59,329 nucleotides of DNA from Mycocentrospora acerina (lineage: Eukaryota > Ascomycota > Dothideomycetes > Pleosporales), in NCBI GenBank assembly GCA_022701365.1, contig JAKUHH010000011.1, forward strand, positions 1-59,329, given 5' to 3'. The notes under the pieces are model-generated. The model was not told the DNA's origin. It saw only the letters and a list, made by a program, of their open reading frames with translations, and ran no database searches. Each line of letters starts with the position of its first letter. Positions within the stretch are counted from its first letter, which is position 1. Below, one piece after another: positions 11,362 through 23,229 of this stretch. A program made the position numbers and the translations under genes.

Positions 11362-11744
11362 TTTGGTAGGAAAAATTAGACAGTGTGTGTAAAAGCAGTT
11401 TTCAGTCAGAGGTCAGCTATTTTGCACAACTATCAGTCTTGCCATCCCGTTTATGTAGTTCCAACTAGGTCTCTTACCTGTGCAAAATTGAACGTCCAAG
11501 ACAGAGGAACGTTGCTAATGTCCTGGACGAACCATTTTCACATCAATGACTAAGACCTGAAGAGTAATATAAAACTATGCAATTATTGTCACTAAAACTC
11601 TTAGATGAACTTGGCATGCTACATCCGAACCATCCACGGACGAATGATAGCGCAATAACTAGTGCCGTTAGCCTCCGATTCATCCACACACTGCTTCTGA
11701 AGCGTTATGGCAACACCGTAGCTTTCCCAGGCAACATACAGAAG

Positions 11745-12167
11745 TGTAATGACGCAGGTAAGAAGAGAGTGATTCGATTGTGGTCCGATTGTCCACTGCG
11801 AGACAAATGGGAGTGCTAGGACTGGAGGGTGTACCAAAGATACTATTCTCTACACCTATAGATCTTGTCAGCCTGCACGTGTGTGAGCACGTGGGCAGGC
11901 ACGTGTGCAAACACGTCGGCACTCAACGACTATGTAGTCTCCGAGTCCTACAATCTTAATAATATAACAAGTTCCTCCTGATTGTTCCCCAACAGATCTT
12001 GTACAAAAGGATGCAGAAAAACTACTCAATAAGACTACGTAGCTAACCCCCTTGTATATACACTCCCCTGGGTATCTTTATCTAGGGTAGGTGCACAAAC
12101 GGATGGCTTCCGGATGAATGCTGGTTGATTCAGGAGTAAACCAGGATGTGACGTGGTGAACGTTACG
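11745..12167 (-). mobile_element. Solo LTR of the A/B family with nested insertion, TSD AGAAG
   Basis: The LTR starts TGTAATGACGC and ends CGTTACG, with perfect AGAAG duplications at 11740-11744 and 12168-12172. Without the nested insertion and its duplicated GATCT it is about 289 bp, like the others. It is much less AT-shifted than the copies in elements A and C and lies in non-repetitive DNA, consistent with RIP sparing short repeats. Strand is given in gag-pol orientation. Confidence 0.9.
11866..11994 (+). mobile_element. 129-bp solo-LTR-like insertion, TSD GATCT
   Basis: It begins TGTCAGCC, ends CCCCAACA (TGT...ACA termini) and is flanked by GATCT at 11861-11865 and 11995-11999. The duplication is confirmed because the other LTR copies have an uninterrupted ATAGGTCTTGTAC at the site. 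The head contains repeated CACGTG/CACGT motifs arranged as partial palindromes. No coding capacity. It is either a very short solo LTR or a small non-autonomous element. A second, truncated copy is at 5792-5885. Confidence 0.85.
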
Positions 12168-12172
12168 AGAAG

Positions 12173-13798
12173 CTCAATTCGCGAGCATGCCACAAGCCTA
12201 AACACTTCATAAAAAGAATAAAAAAGAGAGTAGAGAATTAGTAAAGTTTAACAAAGATCTAAAGATTGAAGTGCTTAGCCTTTAAAAACTGAATTATAAC
12301 TATTTAACATACTATTTCTAACCTAGATACAACTATTAGCAGGTTATTTTAAATTGTGTTTCTTTTTATTAAAAACTATAGGTCTCTTCTTTAAACTTTA
12401 ATAGAAAATATAACTAAAAAAATTACTTTTATAATGTAGAGTTATAAACATAACCTACAAAAAATAATAATCTTAAAACAGGAAATTTGCTACTAGGAAG
12501 CTAAAGAAAAAGAAAGAGGGTAAAGCTACAATAGCAACACTAAGGGGCAACCTAAGTTTCTGCTTAAAGCTAAGCATCTACAATTTCCTAATCAGAAATA
12601 AGCAGCTGAATCCTTGTTAAAGTAAGAAACAGGTTTTTCTAAGAATTAATTATAGCATAAAAGTAACAATAATAAAGTAGCATAATAAAAACTAAAATTT
12701 ATTATAGGTTCTAAATAAGATGCTCTTACTTTTTAACTATATTAATTATAAAAATAAAGTTCTTATTAAATAAATTAAAAGGCTAATTAAAGTAACTATT
12801 TATTTATACTAAAGTAGTTTAACTAGCTAAGATTCAGTAATTTTGTAAAAAAAACAGAGACAATAACAGAAGAACAGTTCCTTGCTACAGGAACCTTAAC
12901 CCAAAGGCATCTAATAATAAAAATTGTCTATTTATAAACTCTTTATATAGCAACACTTTATATTAAGACCTCCAGTACTGTTTTACTAGGCTTCTAAGGC
13001 TTTACTAGATAAAGCTTGTTTAAGGATGAAAAAAACAGAGCCTTATAGACTAATTGTTAGGGGTTAGGCTGTAAGTACTAGTGTTTAGTATAAACTTAAA
13101 TAATTAATAGCTTTAAAACTTTGTCTATAGCTTTCTATTTTTTTTGTAGTTCTATATATCTATAGGTTGTCTGAAAGGTATTTAGTGCTCCTAAGTGTGC
13201 TAAAGTAGTCTTAGGTCGTGTTTAGATTTGTAAATTGCATATAGAGGTTATTTACATAGTTCCTATAAGTTATCTGTAAGGCATCTATTGCTGTTATTTG
13301 TATTATTAGGAGCCTTAGGTTAAGCTTGGCTTACTTAGCTTGATTCGCTTAACCTTTAGATTGTTGCTGTTTTTTAGATTAAGGTTTGTGCTGAGACTTT
13401 TAAGTAGGCTTAGCCTATTATACTAATTTGTGCGTAGGTGTTCTTACATTTTGATTAAAAGGATAGATGGTTTATTATAGGACAAAAAAGTTAAATTAAA
13501 GTAGAGCTAATAAATAAATAGAGATTAAGATACTATTCTTCTTTTTACAGTTACTTTTATACTAAAGCTAAGAGTCTGTGTAAATATTTAAAGTTTAAAA
13601 AATAGAATTATGCATAAGTTTAGAGCACAGCTTTTAATTACAGTTTAAGCATAATAAAATCATTAGTCATACTATATTTTACACCTTATTTTATTATGTT
13701 TTCTTTTAAAAAGAAGTGTTTAAAAAATAATTTAGTAAAAGATTTTATAATTATTATATTACTTTATTAAATTTTTATTTTACATTTCTTATAAAGCT
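12173..13798. repeat. AT-rich block, insertion target of element A
   Basis: Stop-dense, AT-rich DNA from about 12200 up to the TTAAG duplication of element A. Comparable AT-rich DNA resumes after element A at 35051, so element A inserted into an older, already repetitive region. No domain readable. Confidence 0.6.
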
Positions 13799-13803
13799 TT
13801 AAG

Positions 13804-14091
13804 TGTAACAACGCAGGTTATAAGAGAGTGATCCAAATAGGGTCTGAAGTGTCCACTACTAGGCATATAGGAGTGCTAGGACTAGAGGGTAAACTAAAGA
13901 TACTATTCTCTACACCTATAGGTCTTGTACAAAAGGATACAGAAAAACTACTCTATAAAGCTACACTAACTGCCCCCTTTATATATCCCTTCTTAGGGTT
14001 ACTATCTAAGGCAAGTACAAATTAGGTAGCTATTAGATAAGTATTAGTTAACTTAGGGGTAATAATAGGATGTAATATTATAAACATTACA
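13804..14091 (-). repeat. 3' LTR of element A
   Basis: 288 bp, TGTAAC...ATTACA, 3' relative to gag-pol. It is immediately followed on the plus strand by a C-rich run that reads as a purine tract (G-rich) on the coding strand, as expected for plus-strand priming. Confidence 0.92.
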
Positions 14092-14574
14092 CTACCCCCC
14101 CCTCTATATAGGCAAAAGTCCTTTTTTGCAGAGTTGTCTTTTATCTGTGTAAAGGAGAGAGAGAAGAAGAGGTAAGGTAAGGTTTAGACAGTGTCTAGGT
14201 TTCTTTCTCTTATCCTTGCAAAACCCTTTTATCTAAAGTTTATATTACTTCTTCCTTTTACCTTTCTTTGTAGTACAAGTCTCTATCCTATCTAAATATG
14301 TCCCTTTCTATATTTAACTCTTATTTGCACCCTGCTATAAGGTAATCTTTAATAATATTTTAACTTTTACTTTAAAAAAAAATTTCCTTTGTTGTTACCC
14401 TAATAATTATCTCTTTTACCTTAAGACAGGTTCTTATATATTAAGGCTTTCTCCCTAAAATCTTAATCTCTTTAGCAGTTAGGCTTAACATTTTTTATAC
14501 ATATCCTTTGTTAAGCCTTTTTAGTAGTGTTTTGCTAATAAGTATAGCAAAACTACAATCACAACTACAATTAC

Positions 14575-14700
14575 AACTATAACTGCAGCAGCAGCAGCAA
14601 CAACAACAACAACACTAGCAGCACCAGCACTAGCACCAGCACTAGCACTAGCACCCGCACCCGCACCCGCACCCACGCCCACAACTACCACCACACCTAC
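14575..14700 (+). repeat. CAG/CAA/CAC/CCGCAC microsatellite in element A
   Basis: A run of gcagcagca, caacaacaa, cagcac and acccgc units just upstream of the opposite-strand ORF. The matching tract in element B is at 26130-26260, so the microsatellite is a family feature, with length differences between copies. Confidence 0.8.
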
Positions 14701-14710
14701 ACCTGCCTTT

Positions 14711-15429
14711 ATGCTAATCCTTGTCCCCCCTAGTGCCCTCCTAGTAGCCTTCTAGGTTATCTGCATGTAGTGTATACAGGCTGTTGCCTGCAGGCAATTT
14801 ATTAAGTTTAAGTTTTATTTAGTAGAGTTAAAGAAATGCTGCTATTGTATAAAGTAGAATAAGAAGTGTAATCTAGTAAGTATCTATATCTTATCCTATA
14901 GTCTTTAGTGCTAATTTCTTAATAGGTGCTATTATATATTAGACTTAAGTTTAGGTCTTTCTAGCAGGCCTTAAACTTATAGGGTAACTCTATCTATAGC
15001 AGCATTAATAATAAAGAAGAGATAGATATAGTTAGAGAGCTTGCTGCTAAGGCAGCCTATTAGCTAGTAATATATATGCAGATAGCTAACTCTTAAGTTA
15101 CTAGCATAACTATAGTAAAGGTTATACTTATGTATTATTAGTTAATAGAGAAAGAGGTTTAGTCCTTATAGGCAGAGTTAGGGGAGATTTAGAGAGTAGT
15201 AGTAGGCATAAGGGCTGTAATAGAGGGGATAAAGGAGAGGATAGAAGAGATAGTAGTAAAGATAGCAGAGATAGCAGCAGTATTAGCAAAGGAGGGTAGA
15301 GGTAGTAAGGGTAAAGTAGCTGTTAGGGGGAAGGTTAGTAGAGGCAGTAGTAGTAATAATGTAGTAAGGTCTCTAGGCAAGAGTAAGCTAACAAAGTTTA
15401 GTAAGGACGCAGTAATAGGTAGCGCCTAA
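14711..15429 (+). pseudogene. Opposite-strand accessory ORF of element A, RIP-broken
   Basis: This matches the better preserved copy in element B exon for exon. The ATG at 14711 is followed by a 165-nt first exon with C-x2-C (residues 18, 21) and C-x2-C-x6-C (43, 46, 53), then a 50-nt intron (14876-14925; GTAAGT...gctaat...TAG), then a second exon running in one frame to TAA at 15427-15429. Many Gln and Trp codons have become TAG or TAA, and one extra Cys (position 36) is Tyr, but there is no frameshift and the splice signals are intact. It lies tail-to-tail with pol, between the chromodomain and the 3' LTR. Confidence 0.75.
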
Positions 15430-16824
15430 ACTATGTCTAAGTTAGGTCTGTTAGCTTGCGTGTACTATATATATTTATAAATAAGAATTATAATCTTTAA
15501 CTTAATTATCTTCTAAATATAATATGTCTTCTACTCTGTCTTCTTAAGCTTATAACTAGCTCTTTAGTCCTTATAGTAGGCCTAGCTTCTTTAGATACTT
15601 CTTATAGAAAGCCCTTAACTTATAAGAAGATCTTATAAAATTTAAAGCTTTATACTAAATAAAGTCTAAGTTATATCTAACTTAGCTAACTTAATATTTT
15701 AGTGTAGATTAATGCACTTTGCTAGTAAGTATCTCTTCTACCTTTTACTCTTCTATACTATAAATTAGGCTTCTAAGAGGTTTTAGTACTTCTTATCTTA
15801 GTAAAAGATCTTAAGGATCTTTATATAAGATGCTTAGTAAGAAGATATTATAGATAAAAGAACCTAGAGGTAACTTTAACTAATATAAGTAGCTAACTTG
15901 CTCTAGTACTTTAAAGGGTCTTTCTTATTATGTAGATAGCTTTTAGCTAGGCCTTGTATTAGTTAAGTTTTTAGTAGATAAGTACACTATATCTCTAACT
16001 TACTAATCTACTAGTTATTAGTGCTTATTAACTATAGCTTGCATTTAGGCCTAGGCTTTTTCTAAGTTATCCTTAGCTTGTTGCTAGGCGTTATGCATAT
16101 AGGTTGTTAATGTAAAGGCATTATAATAGTTAATTTTGTTAAATTATTTAGCAGAAGGTATAAGGCTTTCTTAGTTCTAACTCTATCTAAGTTTACTACT
16201 AAAGAGGAGCTAGTACAAGGCTATTTTAATAGCGCTGTAAGGGAGAGTTATCTAAGCACAGTTAATTAGAGGTAAGAGGTTACTCTAATTGTCTTAGTAA
16301 AAGGATACAAAAGGCTGCAATCTCTAATTAATGTACTTATTTATAATCTTTATTTAGCTGTCTATCTCTTTATAATAGGTAGTAGAGAGCTTAACCTTTA
16401 CATCTATAATTTAACAGAACTCTAACTAGAAACTAGAAATAAATTAAAGACTATAGTCTAATATAATTATGTCTAGGGTGTGTCTAAAACAGTATACCTA
16501 TTAGATAAATAGGTTTGCTATGCCTTAGGCGTTAATTGTCTTATAATATAGGATAGTAATAGCTTATTTAGATAGTTAGTTAATAATTACTATAATCTAG
16601 TTATACTTAGCCTAATCCTTTAGGAAATCTTTAAAATCTATATATAGGTGCTGCATTAGTCTTTTAGGGATAGGCAACAGGTAGAAGTATCTAGAGAGAC
16701 AGGACTGTCTTAGATATCCTCTATAACAAGGGATGCAGTTTTAAATATACTATTAATAACTAGCCTCTATGCCTTTTTAATAGTACTATTAAGCTAGTAA
16801 CTAATAGGTCTTCTTAGAGCTAGG

Positions 16825-17217
16825 TGTTAAGATCCTGTTCTGTACTTGATCTTAGTGGTCGATGACCTTCTAATACTAGTACTAAAGTAGAACAGGTTTA
16901 AGGTTAGTTCTTAGGGATAGAGTAAGTTCAGGGAAACAAGGTTAGTTTAATGCACGTATTAATAATACACTGTGATTAAGGGTAAGAAGCAATAAGTAGA
17001 TTAATTAATAAGGTTAAACACATTACTATAAGGGTGGTGTTCCTACTAACTATATACTTAATTATAATGTAGTGCTTAGTACTAATTATAATGCTTAGTG
17101 TACTAATTATAACTAATTACACTAAGCACTAAGCACGTTACATAATCTAGGTTGCTTAGTTGCAGTAAGGCTAGTTAATTAGTCAGGGCGCATCCCTTGC
17201 CTAACCTAGCCTTAACA
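16825..17217 (-). repeat. 3' LTR of element C
   Basis: 393 bp. It differs from the partner LTR almost only by C/T and G/A transitions, as RIP would produce after insertion. Confidence 0.93.
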
Positions 17218-17302
17218 CTATCCCTCTTCTTGCCTAGCTTAGTCCCTTAAGCTTATTATATAACGCGCGTAGTCCCTATGCATTTACTGCCTAGTTTTAA
17301 TA

Positions 17303-17903
17303 ATGCCTAAACATCCTAAAGAGTTAAGTACTGTCTGCTATTAATGTCTTTATAAATTTATTAAAATTGCTAGCAAAATTATAGTCTAAAAATGCGCAAC
17401 TTGTATAAAGTATAATTAGGTGTGTAAAATTTATATTTAGTCTAGAAACTATAGCAAGTATTTGCAATATAGCTAACAGTGCAATGTGCAAGTAACTTAA
17501 TCTAAGTTTAAGTAGTTAGCAAATAAAAAAGAGAAGTTGCAACAACAAATTAAGGAGTCTTAAGAGGCTCAGAATGTCACAATGCAAGCGCAAGAGAAGG
17601 CACTAGAAGATCTGCGCACTGCTTATACTAGAGAAGAAAGATTGCAGATGCAAATAGATTTAATAGATTATTGTGCTAAAGAGGCAATCTTAGTAGAGGA
17701 GCAGAGTATTAAGGAACAGGAGGAACAGGAACACGCAGAGATAAGTAATCTTATATCTTTTAATAGTCCTTTAGAAGGCCTAGCTTTAAATTTGTCTCTA
17801 AGTACTTAGAGTGCTATTAAAGGTCTTCTAGATAACTTCTAGGAAGTTCCTGCGTTGTTTTCTAAAGGCAAGTCCTAGTTCTTATATCTTAGGCTCTTCT
17901 AAT
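17303..17903 (+). pseudogene. Opposite-strand accessory ORF of element C, RIP-broken
   Basis: A single plus-strand frame runs from ATG 17303 to TAA at about 17903, interrupted only by TAA/TAG codons that CAA/CAG would fit. The residual open part 17582-17809 encodes 75 residues rich in Glu, Gln, Lys and Leu, a probable coiled coil. The head has cysteines at 12, 15, 31, 34 and 41: C-x2-C-x15-C-x2-C-x6-C, with KCATC followed by IKYN and a final Cys. That is the same pattern as the accessory ORF of the unrelated element A/B family. It ends just before the chromodomain end of pol, tail-to-tail. No known domain was assigned. Confidence 0.65.
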
Positions 17904-17929
17904 ATTTTTAAAGTAGTATTTAATAGTTT

Positions 17930-18276
17930 ATAAGGTAAGTTTCTAGTTCCTAGTTATCTTTGCTTAGTAGGTAACCTTTCTATCTAATTAGGAACTTAAG
18001 TCCTTATTTAGTTTCTTAGTAGTTAATAATTTTCTTAACTTTATAACTATTATTAATGTCTAGTTTAAAATAGAATGTTTATTAAATTAGCGTTTCTAGG
18101 TTAGCAGGTTCTAATAGAGAGATATAGAACACTAGGTAGATTTTGGCGTCTTTAGGGAGTTTGAGTTTGTAGTTAACTAGTCCCCTTAGTTTAATAATAA
18201 AAAATAGTCTAACTTTAACATAGTCTAATTTCTTACTTAGTCTTCTTATCTTAAGGTTTTTTATAAGAAGATACAC
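17930..18276 (-). pseudogene. Integrase C-terminus and chromodomain of element C
   Basis: 18276-18082 keeps an open frame with SKKLDYVKVRLF, VNYKLKLPKDAKI and FYISLLEPA, which match the conserved end of Ty3/gypsy chromovirus integrases. Downstream, with stops, comes a V-KKIINY-ETK-GLKFLI-KGY-like segment that fits a chromodomain. In the family these modules direct integration to particular chromatin. Confidence 0.8.
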
Positions 18277-20085
18277 TTTATCCCTCTTCTTAAGCTAAGG
18301 TGCTATTTTTCTTTTTCTATTTATATAAGCAATAGCTTTTTGCTGTGCTGTTTTAATGTTTTCTTTTAATTTTTTATATACTTTCTTTAGTTTTTCTGCT
18401 GTAATTACTGCTAATTCTGTTTGTAAACTAGGAAATGTTTATGTAAACAAGTTAGGGTGCTGTCTGTAGTTTACAAAGTACAGCATTGTGCCTATTGCTT
18501 CTAATAACTTGTTATTATAGGCTATCTAGGCTATTAGTAATAGTAATACCTAATTATTTTGTTGTTAATTACTATATATCTGTAGGTAAGTTTCTATAGT
18601 TTAATTTATTCTTTCTATTTATCTATCTATCTATAAATAGTAGGCAGTAGACAGTTTTCTTTTTATTCCTATTGCAGCTATTAAGGTTGTCTAATAGTTT
18701 AATGTAAATAGTTTATCTCTGTTACTAATAATTAATTCTAGGATACTGTAGTTTTATACTATTTAATCTAGGATTATATGTCCTAACTGTGTTGCATTAT
18801 AATTATCTTAGAATAGTATTATCTTAGCATATTTTATAAGTCTATTAACAACAACTAAGATTGCGTTATAAGCAATATTAGTAACAAGGTCTTTAGAGTT
18901 TAGTAAGCTAGTAACAAAGTCTATAGTAATGTCTATCTAAGGTGCCTTAGGTGCTTAGATTAGCTGCATTTCTCTATACTTAGCATGTGTACTATGCTTA
19001 TTTTGTTAACAGTGTAAGCATTTCTTAATGTAAGCTGTAATTTTTTCTTTTATATATAAAAACTTGTAGTTTTGTTATATAAGCTCTATTATTCTAGTAA
19101 TCTTAAGGTGTCTGTGTACTAGGTTATTATAATAATTTCTAATAACTTATTCTTATAATTCCTTAGGTACATTTAGTAGAATATTTTCCTTATTCTTAAT
19201 TTGTAATATGTTGTTTAGCTGCTGGGATAGTCTAATTAATCTATCTCTGTTAACTTGCAGTATTGCTAACTAAATAATCTCTTTTTCTCCTATAATGTTA
19301 GTTCTCCTACTTAAAGCGTTAGCTCTTCTATTATCCTTTCTTAGTGTGTACAGGACTTTAAACTTATATTATCCTAACATTTTAGACTATCTAACCTGTT
19401 GTTAGTTAAGTACTTTAGTAGTTATAAAGTAGAGTAAGTTCTTATAATTAGTGTAGATTATAAGTTCTAAACAGCTTTCTGCGTAGATTCTCTAATATTA
19501 TAATATAGAAATAATTGCTATAAGTTCTTTATTATGCACATTGTATCTTTCTTCTAGTCTGCTAAATTTGCAAGAATAGTATGCAATAAGATACTACTTG
19601 CTATTATGTTCTTAACAAGCGCATGCTCCTAATGCTAAATCTAATGCATTAGTTTTAATTTGTAGGGGTTCTCTGTTGCAAAAGGCTACTATAGTTAGTA
19701 GCTTAATACATGCTTGCTTTAGTAATTAAAAAGCAGTTTCCTGTTTGTCTTTCTACTAGAATGTTGTATCTTTCTGCGTAAGCTTAGTAAGTAGTATTGT
19801 ATAGCATAAATAGTCCTTTATAAATCTTTAGTTAAAGTTACAGAATCCTAAGAATGCCTATATTTCTTTTACTGTTTTTAGTTGTAGCTATTCTTCTACA
19901 GTTCTAGTCTTTTCCTTGCTTATCTATACTCCTTCTATTCCTACTGTAAAGCCTAGGAATTCTACTTCTGTCTTGTAAAACTCACATTTCTCTAGTTTAA
20001 GCTGTAGTTTAGCTTTTTCTAATGCTGTAAGTACCTTCTTAACATGCTTAATGTGTTCTTTTATATTATCTAAGTAAATAAGGAT

Positions 20086-20097
20086 GTTATCTAGGTA
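20086..20097 (-). other. RT active-site codons of element C, YLDN instead of YLDD
   Basis: On the minus strand the frame reads I-T-Y-L-D-N-I-L-I. The second catalytic aspartate of the YxDD box is Asn (AAC). GAC to AAC in a T-G context is a typical RIP change and would abolish reverse transcriptase activity. Confidence 0.8.
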
Positions 20098-21910
20098 AGT
20101 GATAGCAAATATGTCTAAGTACTCTTATAGTACATTGTTTATTAGTGCTTAGCACGTTGCTAGTGTGTTAGTAAGACTGAAGAGCATAACAGTGTATTTA
20201 TAGTGTCTATAGCACGTTTAAAAAGCAGTCTTCTATTCTTTACCTTTCTTTATTTATATTAGGTTGTACGCGCCTCTTAAGTCTAGGGCTGTAAAGATCT
20301 TTGCTTAAGAAAGTCTATCTTATAACTCTAATATATTTAGTAGTAGATATTAGTTCTTAATTATAATATTGTTTAACTTCTAGTAGTTAACATATAGTTA
20401 AAGGGTTCTGTCCTTCTTAGGTACAAAGAGGATAAGGTAACCTACTAGTAATTCTAATTCTTTAATAAATCCTTTCTTAAGATTCTTAGCTATGTACTTG
20501 TGAAGTACCTTAAGCTCTTTCTCTAATAATCTATATATTAGCTTAAAAGTTAGTTACTTTCCTTCTTGTAGGATAATTTTGTAATCCTAGGGCTAATGCT
20601 TAGCTAGCACAGCTGCGCCTAACTCTTCTTAAAAGAGGCAGTCTTATGCTTAATACTCTTTAGAGATAACAAGAGTTATACATTCTTTTACCTCTCTGTA
20701 GGTTTCTCCTTAAACTCTTACTTTGTAACCTATAGAGCTATTAGTGTCTGCAGAGTTAACTCTTACTATCTTAAAGATATCTTTCTTTAAAGTAATATTG
20801 TTAATTGTCTTCTTATCTACCTTTATTTAATAATAAAGCACAGGCTTTAATATAGTTGTTCAGGTACATTGCTTAAAAGTAAGACTCTTGCTTACCTATA
20901 ATATTATTAGGTTATGCTTTTATAACTAAGGAAGTCCTAAAATAATATTATAAGTAGCTATCCTAAAGATATTAAAGGTAATTTGTTCTTAGTGTAACTA
21001 GATCTAAAGAATTATTAGTTTAGACTTGTATTATATTTCTAATTCTTCTAGCATTAGTTGCTTATTTACTACTATAATAGAGTATAGAGTATATTTTTAG
21101 CATGCGTTTAGTCTAGCTGTGTATATAGCTTTTCTTAATATATAATTAGTTTGTGCTCTAGAGTCTAACAGTGCATTTATCTAGTGTCTGTTAAGTCTTA
21201 CTTATAGCTTAACTAGTTCTGCAGAATTTGTTGCATTAAGTTGTCTAGCGTTATTCTAGGTGCGTAGCGCTAACCTAAAAAGGCTAGTCTTAAAATCTAT
21301 TTATGCACTTTACTTCTGCATGCTTTACGCATTTAAGGTTTATGCAGGTAATCTATTAGTATTAGTTACAGACTCTGTTAACTATAAGTTTTATCTAGAA
21401 GATCTCTGCTAGATTGTTAGTTCTAGGAAAATACATTGTATTATGTTTGTCCTACAGGTGGTTTTTGCATTTATTATATTTGCAGTTAAACTATTAGTAT
21501 TTGCATTTATTCCTATGTGCTAGAAACTATCCTAACCTTACTTTTTTACTATAGTAGTCTGCACATAGATTATAGGAGCATGCTGTCTATAACATAGCTG
21601 CATAATTCTTATTTCTGTAATCTAGGTAGTATCTTAGTTATTCTAAATTAGGAGTGTTAGCAATATTCCTGCTAAGCTTATTGTCCTAACTATTTAGTAG
21701 TGTATATTCTTGCGTTCCTTTAGTAAGTGCCTAGGTGTCTTTAGATAGGCTTAGCATTGCTAATTATGCTAGCGTCTATAGAGCTAATTAGGATTCTAGG
21801 GTGTTAATAACTACCTATTTATTATCTAAATCCTTGTAGAAGGCGTCTTTAATGTCTAAAAGTGCAAATGTAATTATATTAACCTGTCTAGTAACTATAT
21901 TTTTAGATCT

Positions 21911-21952
21911 ACAGTTTCTAGATATATAGCCTAGCTTGCTACAGCTGTAACA
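21911..21952 (-). other. gag zinc knuckle of element C, His lost
   Basis: Reads C-Y-S-C-S-K-L-G-Y-I-S-R-N-C: the C-x2-C-x4-H-x4-C nucleocapsid knuckle with the His changed to Tyr (CAT to TAT). The adjacent open frame 21931-22146 is the rest of the gag C-terminus. Confidence 0.8.
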
Positions 21953-22836
21953 AGTTTACATAGACTTGTTATAGTTATTATTGCTATTCCTAGTATCCTT
22001 TTGCAGATTTCCTTTATACTCTTAGCTTTTGTTAATATTATTAAGGTGCATAGATTTAGATCTATAGGAGCTATAGATTCTGTTACTCCTTCCTTAATAT
22101 CTAGATTATTGTCTATAGTTAAATTGTTAAGTAGTGTTAGCAGCATATAGTAGTTGTTGTCTATAATTATTAGTAGATCTATATCTAGGTTAAGGTTAAC
22201 TGTCTTGTTATAATTCTATAGATAGCTTGTAGAGAGCGTTGTTAATGCTAATTGCTACTTTAACTAGTTTGCTTAGGCTGTTAAGCGTAAAACTACTTCT
22301 TATAAGTTCTTCTTTAACTTTAGGCTTAAGTCTTTAGCAGAATATAGTTATAAGTGCTTTGTTATCCTAGTCTATAAGTAATGTGTACTGCTAAAAGGTT
22401 ATAGCATATTTAGCAGCAGAGTAGGTTTGCCTAAGCGTCTAGATAGATCTACTAGCAGTAGTTGCTTTATTAGCAAGTCTAAACACCTTGCAAGCGTGTT
22501 TCTTAAATTTGCTAAAGTCTCTTATCTAGAGCTCTACTTTGTTAGATGCATTGCTGTTTATGTACTTAATTAAGAAGGGCTTAATCTACTAAAGGGCTAG
22601 TCCTCTTATGTAGGTAGAAGCTAGTAAGACATGTTTTTCTTCTAAGATATGTTCTCTCTAAAAGTTAAAGAAGAGGTTAAACTAGAGAAGCTATTTGTCT
22701 AGTTTCTTCCTGTCTCTATAATAGAAGTTAAGGTTAGCAACTTTGTAGCTTTTGTAGTAGCTAACAGAGGGTTCCTAAGTACTGCTAAGGGTAGCACTGT
22801 TTCCTAAGTTGTTACTTATCTTAAGGGTGTTTAAAA

Positions 22837-23229
22837 TGTTAAGATCCTGTTCTATACTTAATCTTAGTAGTTAATAACCTTCTAATACTAGTACTAAAGT
22901 AGAACAGGTTTAAGGTTAGTTCTTAGGGATAGAGTAAGTTTAGAGAAACAAGGTTAGTTTAATGTATGTATCAATAATACACTATAATTAAGGGTAAGAA
23001 GCAATAAGTAGATTAATTAACAAGGTTAAATACATTCCTATAAAGGTAGTGTTCCTACTAACTATATACTTAATTATAATGTAGTGCTTAGTACTGATCA
23101 TGATGCTTAGTGTACTAATCACAACTAATTACACTAAGCACTAAGCACGTCACGTGATCTGGGTTGCTCAGTTGCAGCAAGGCTGGTTGATTAGTCAGGG
23201 CGCATCCCTTGCCCAACCTGGCCTTAACA
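22837..23229 (-). repeat. 5' LTR of element C
   Basis: 393 bp. The part nearest 23229 is visibly less AT-shifted (cagttgcagcaaggctggttg) than the same part of the 3' LTR, so the two copies were mutated to different degrees after insertion. Confidence 0.93.

Larger units (their letters stand above)
16825..23229 (-). mobile_element. Element C: second gypsy/chromodomain family nested in element A, TSD CTAGG
   Basis: 6,405 bp with 393-bp LTRs (16825-17217 and 22837-23229) ending TGTTAAG/CTTAACA and perfect CTAGG duplications at 16820-16824 and 23230-23234. The empty site is preserved in element B (gagctagggtgtgcgg near 28350). gag-pol runs on the minus strand, with zinc knuckle at 21911-21952, RT YxDD site at 20086-20097, integrase C-terminus at about 18082-18276 and chromodomain at about 17930-18030. 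The coding-strand sequence next to the 3' LTR (aagaagagggatag) is a good polypurine tract. No tRNA-type primer site was recognised. It is strongly RIP-mutated and inactive. Confidence 0.95.

Noticed and set aside
17303..17420. Calling the accessory ORF head a Zn2Cys6 transcription-factor cluster
   Set aside because: The order is C-x2-C then C-x2-C-x6-C; the third cysteine of a Zn2Cys6 cluster (six residues after the first pair) is absent in both families.
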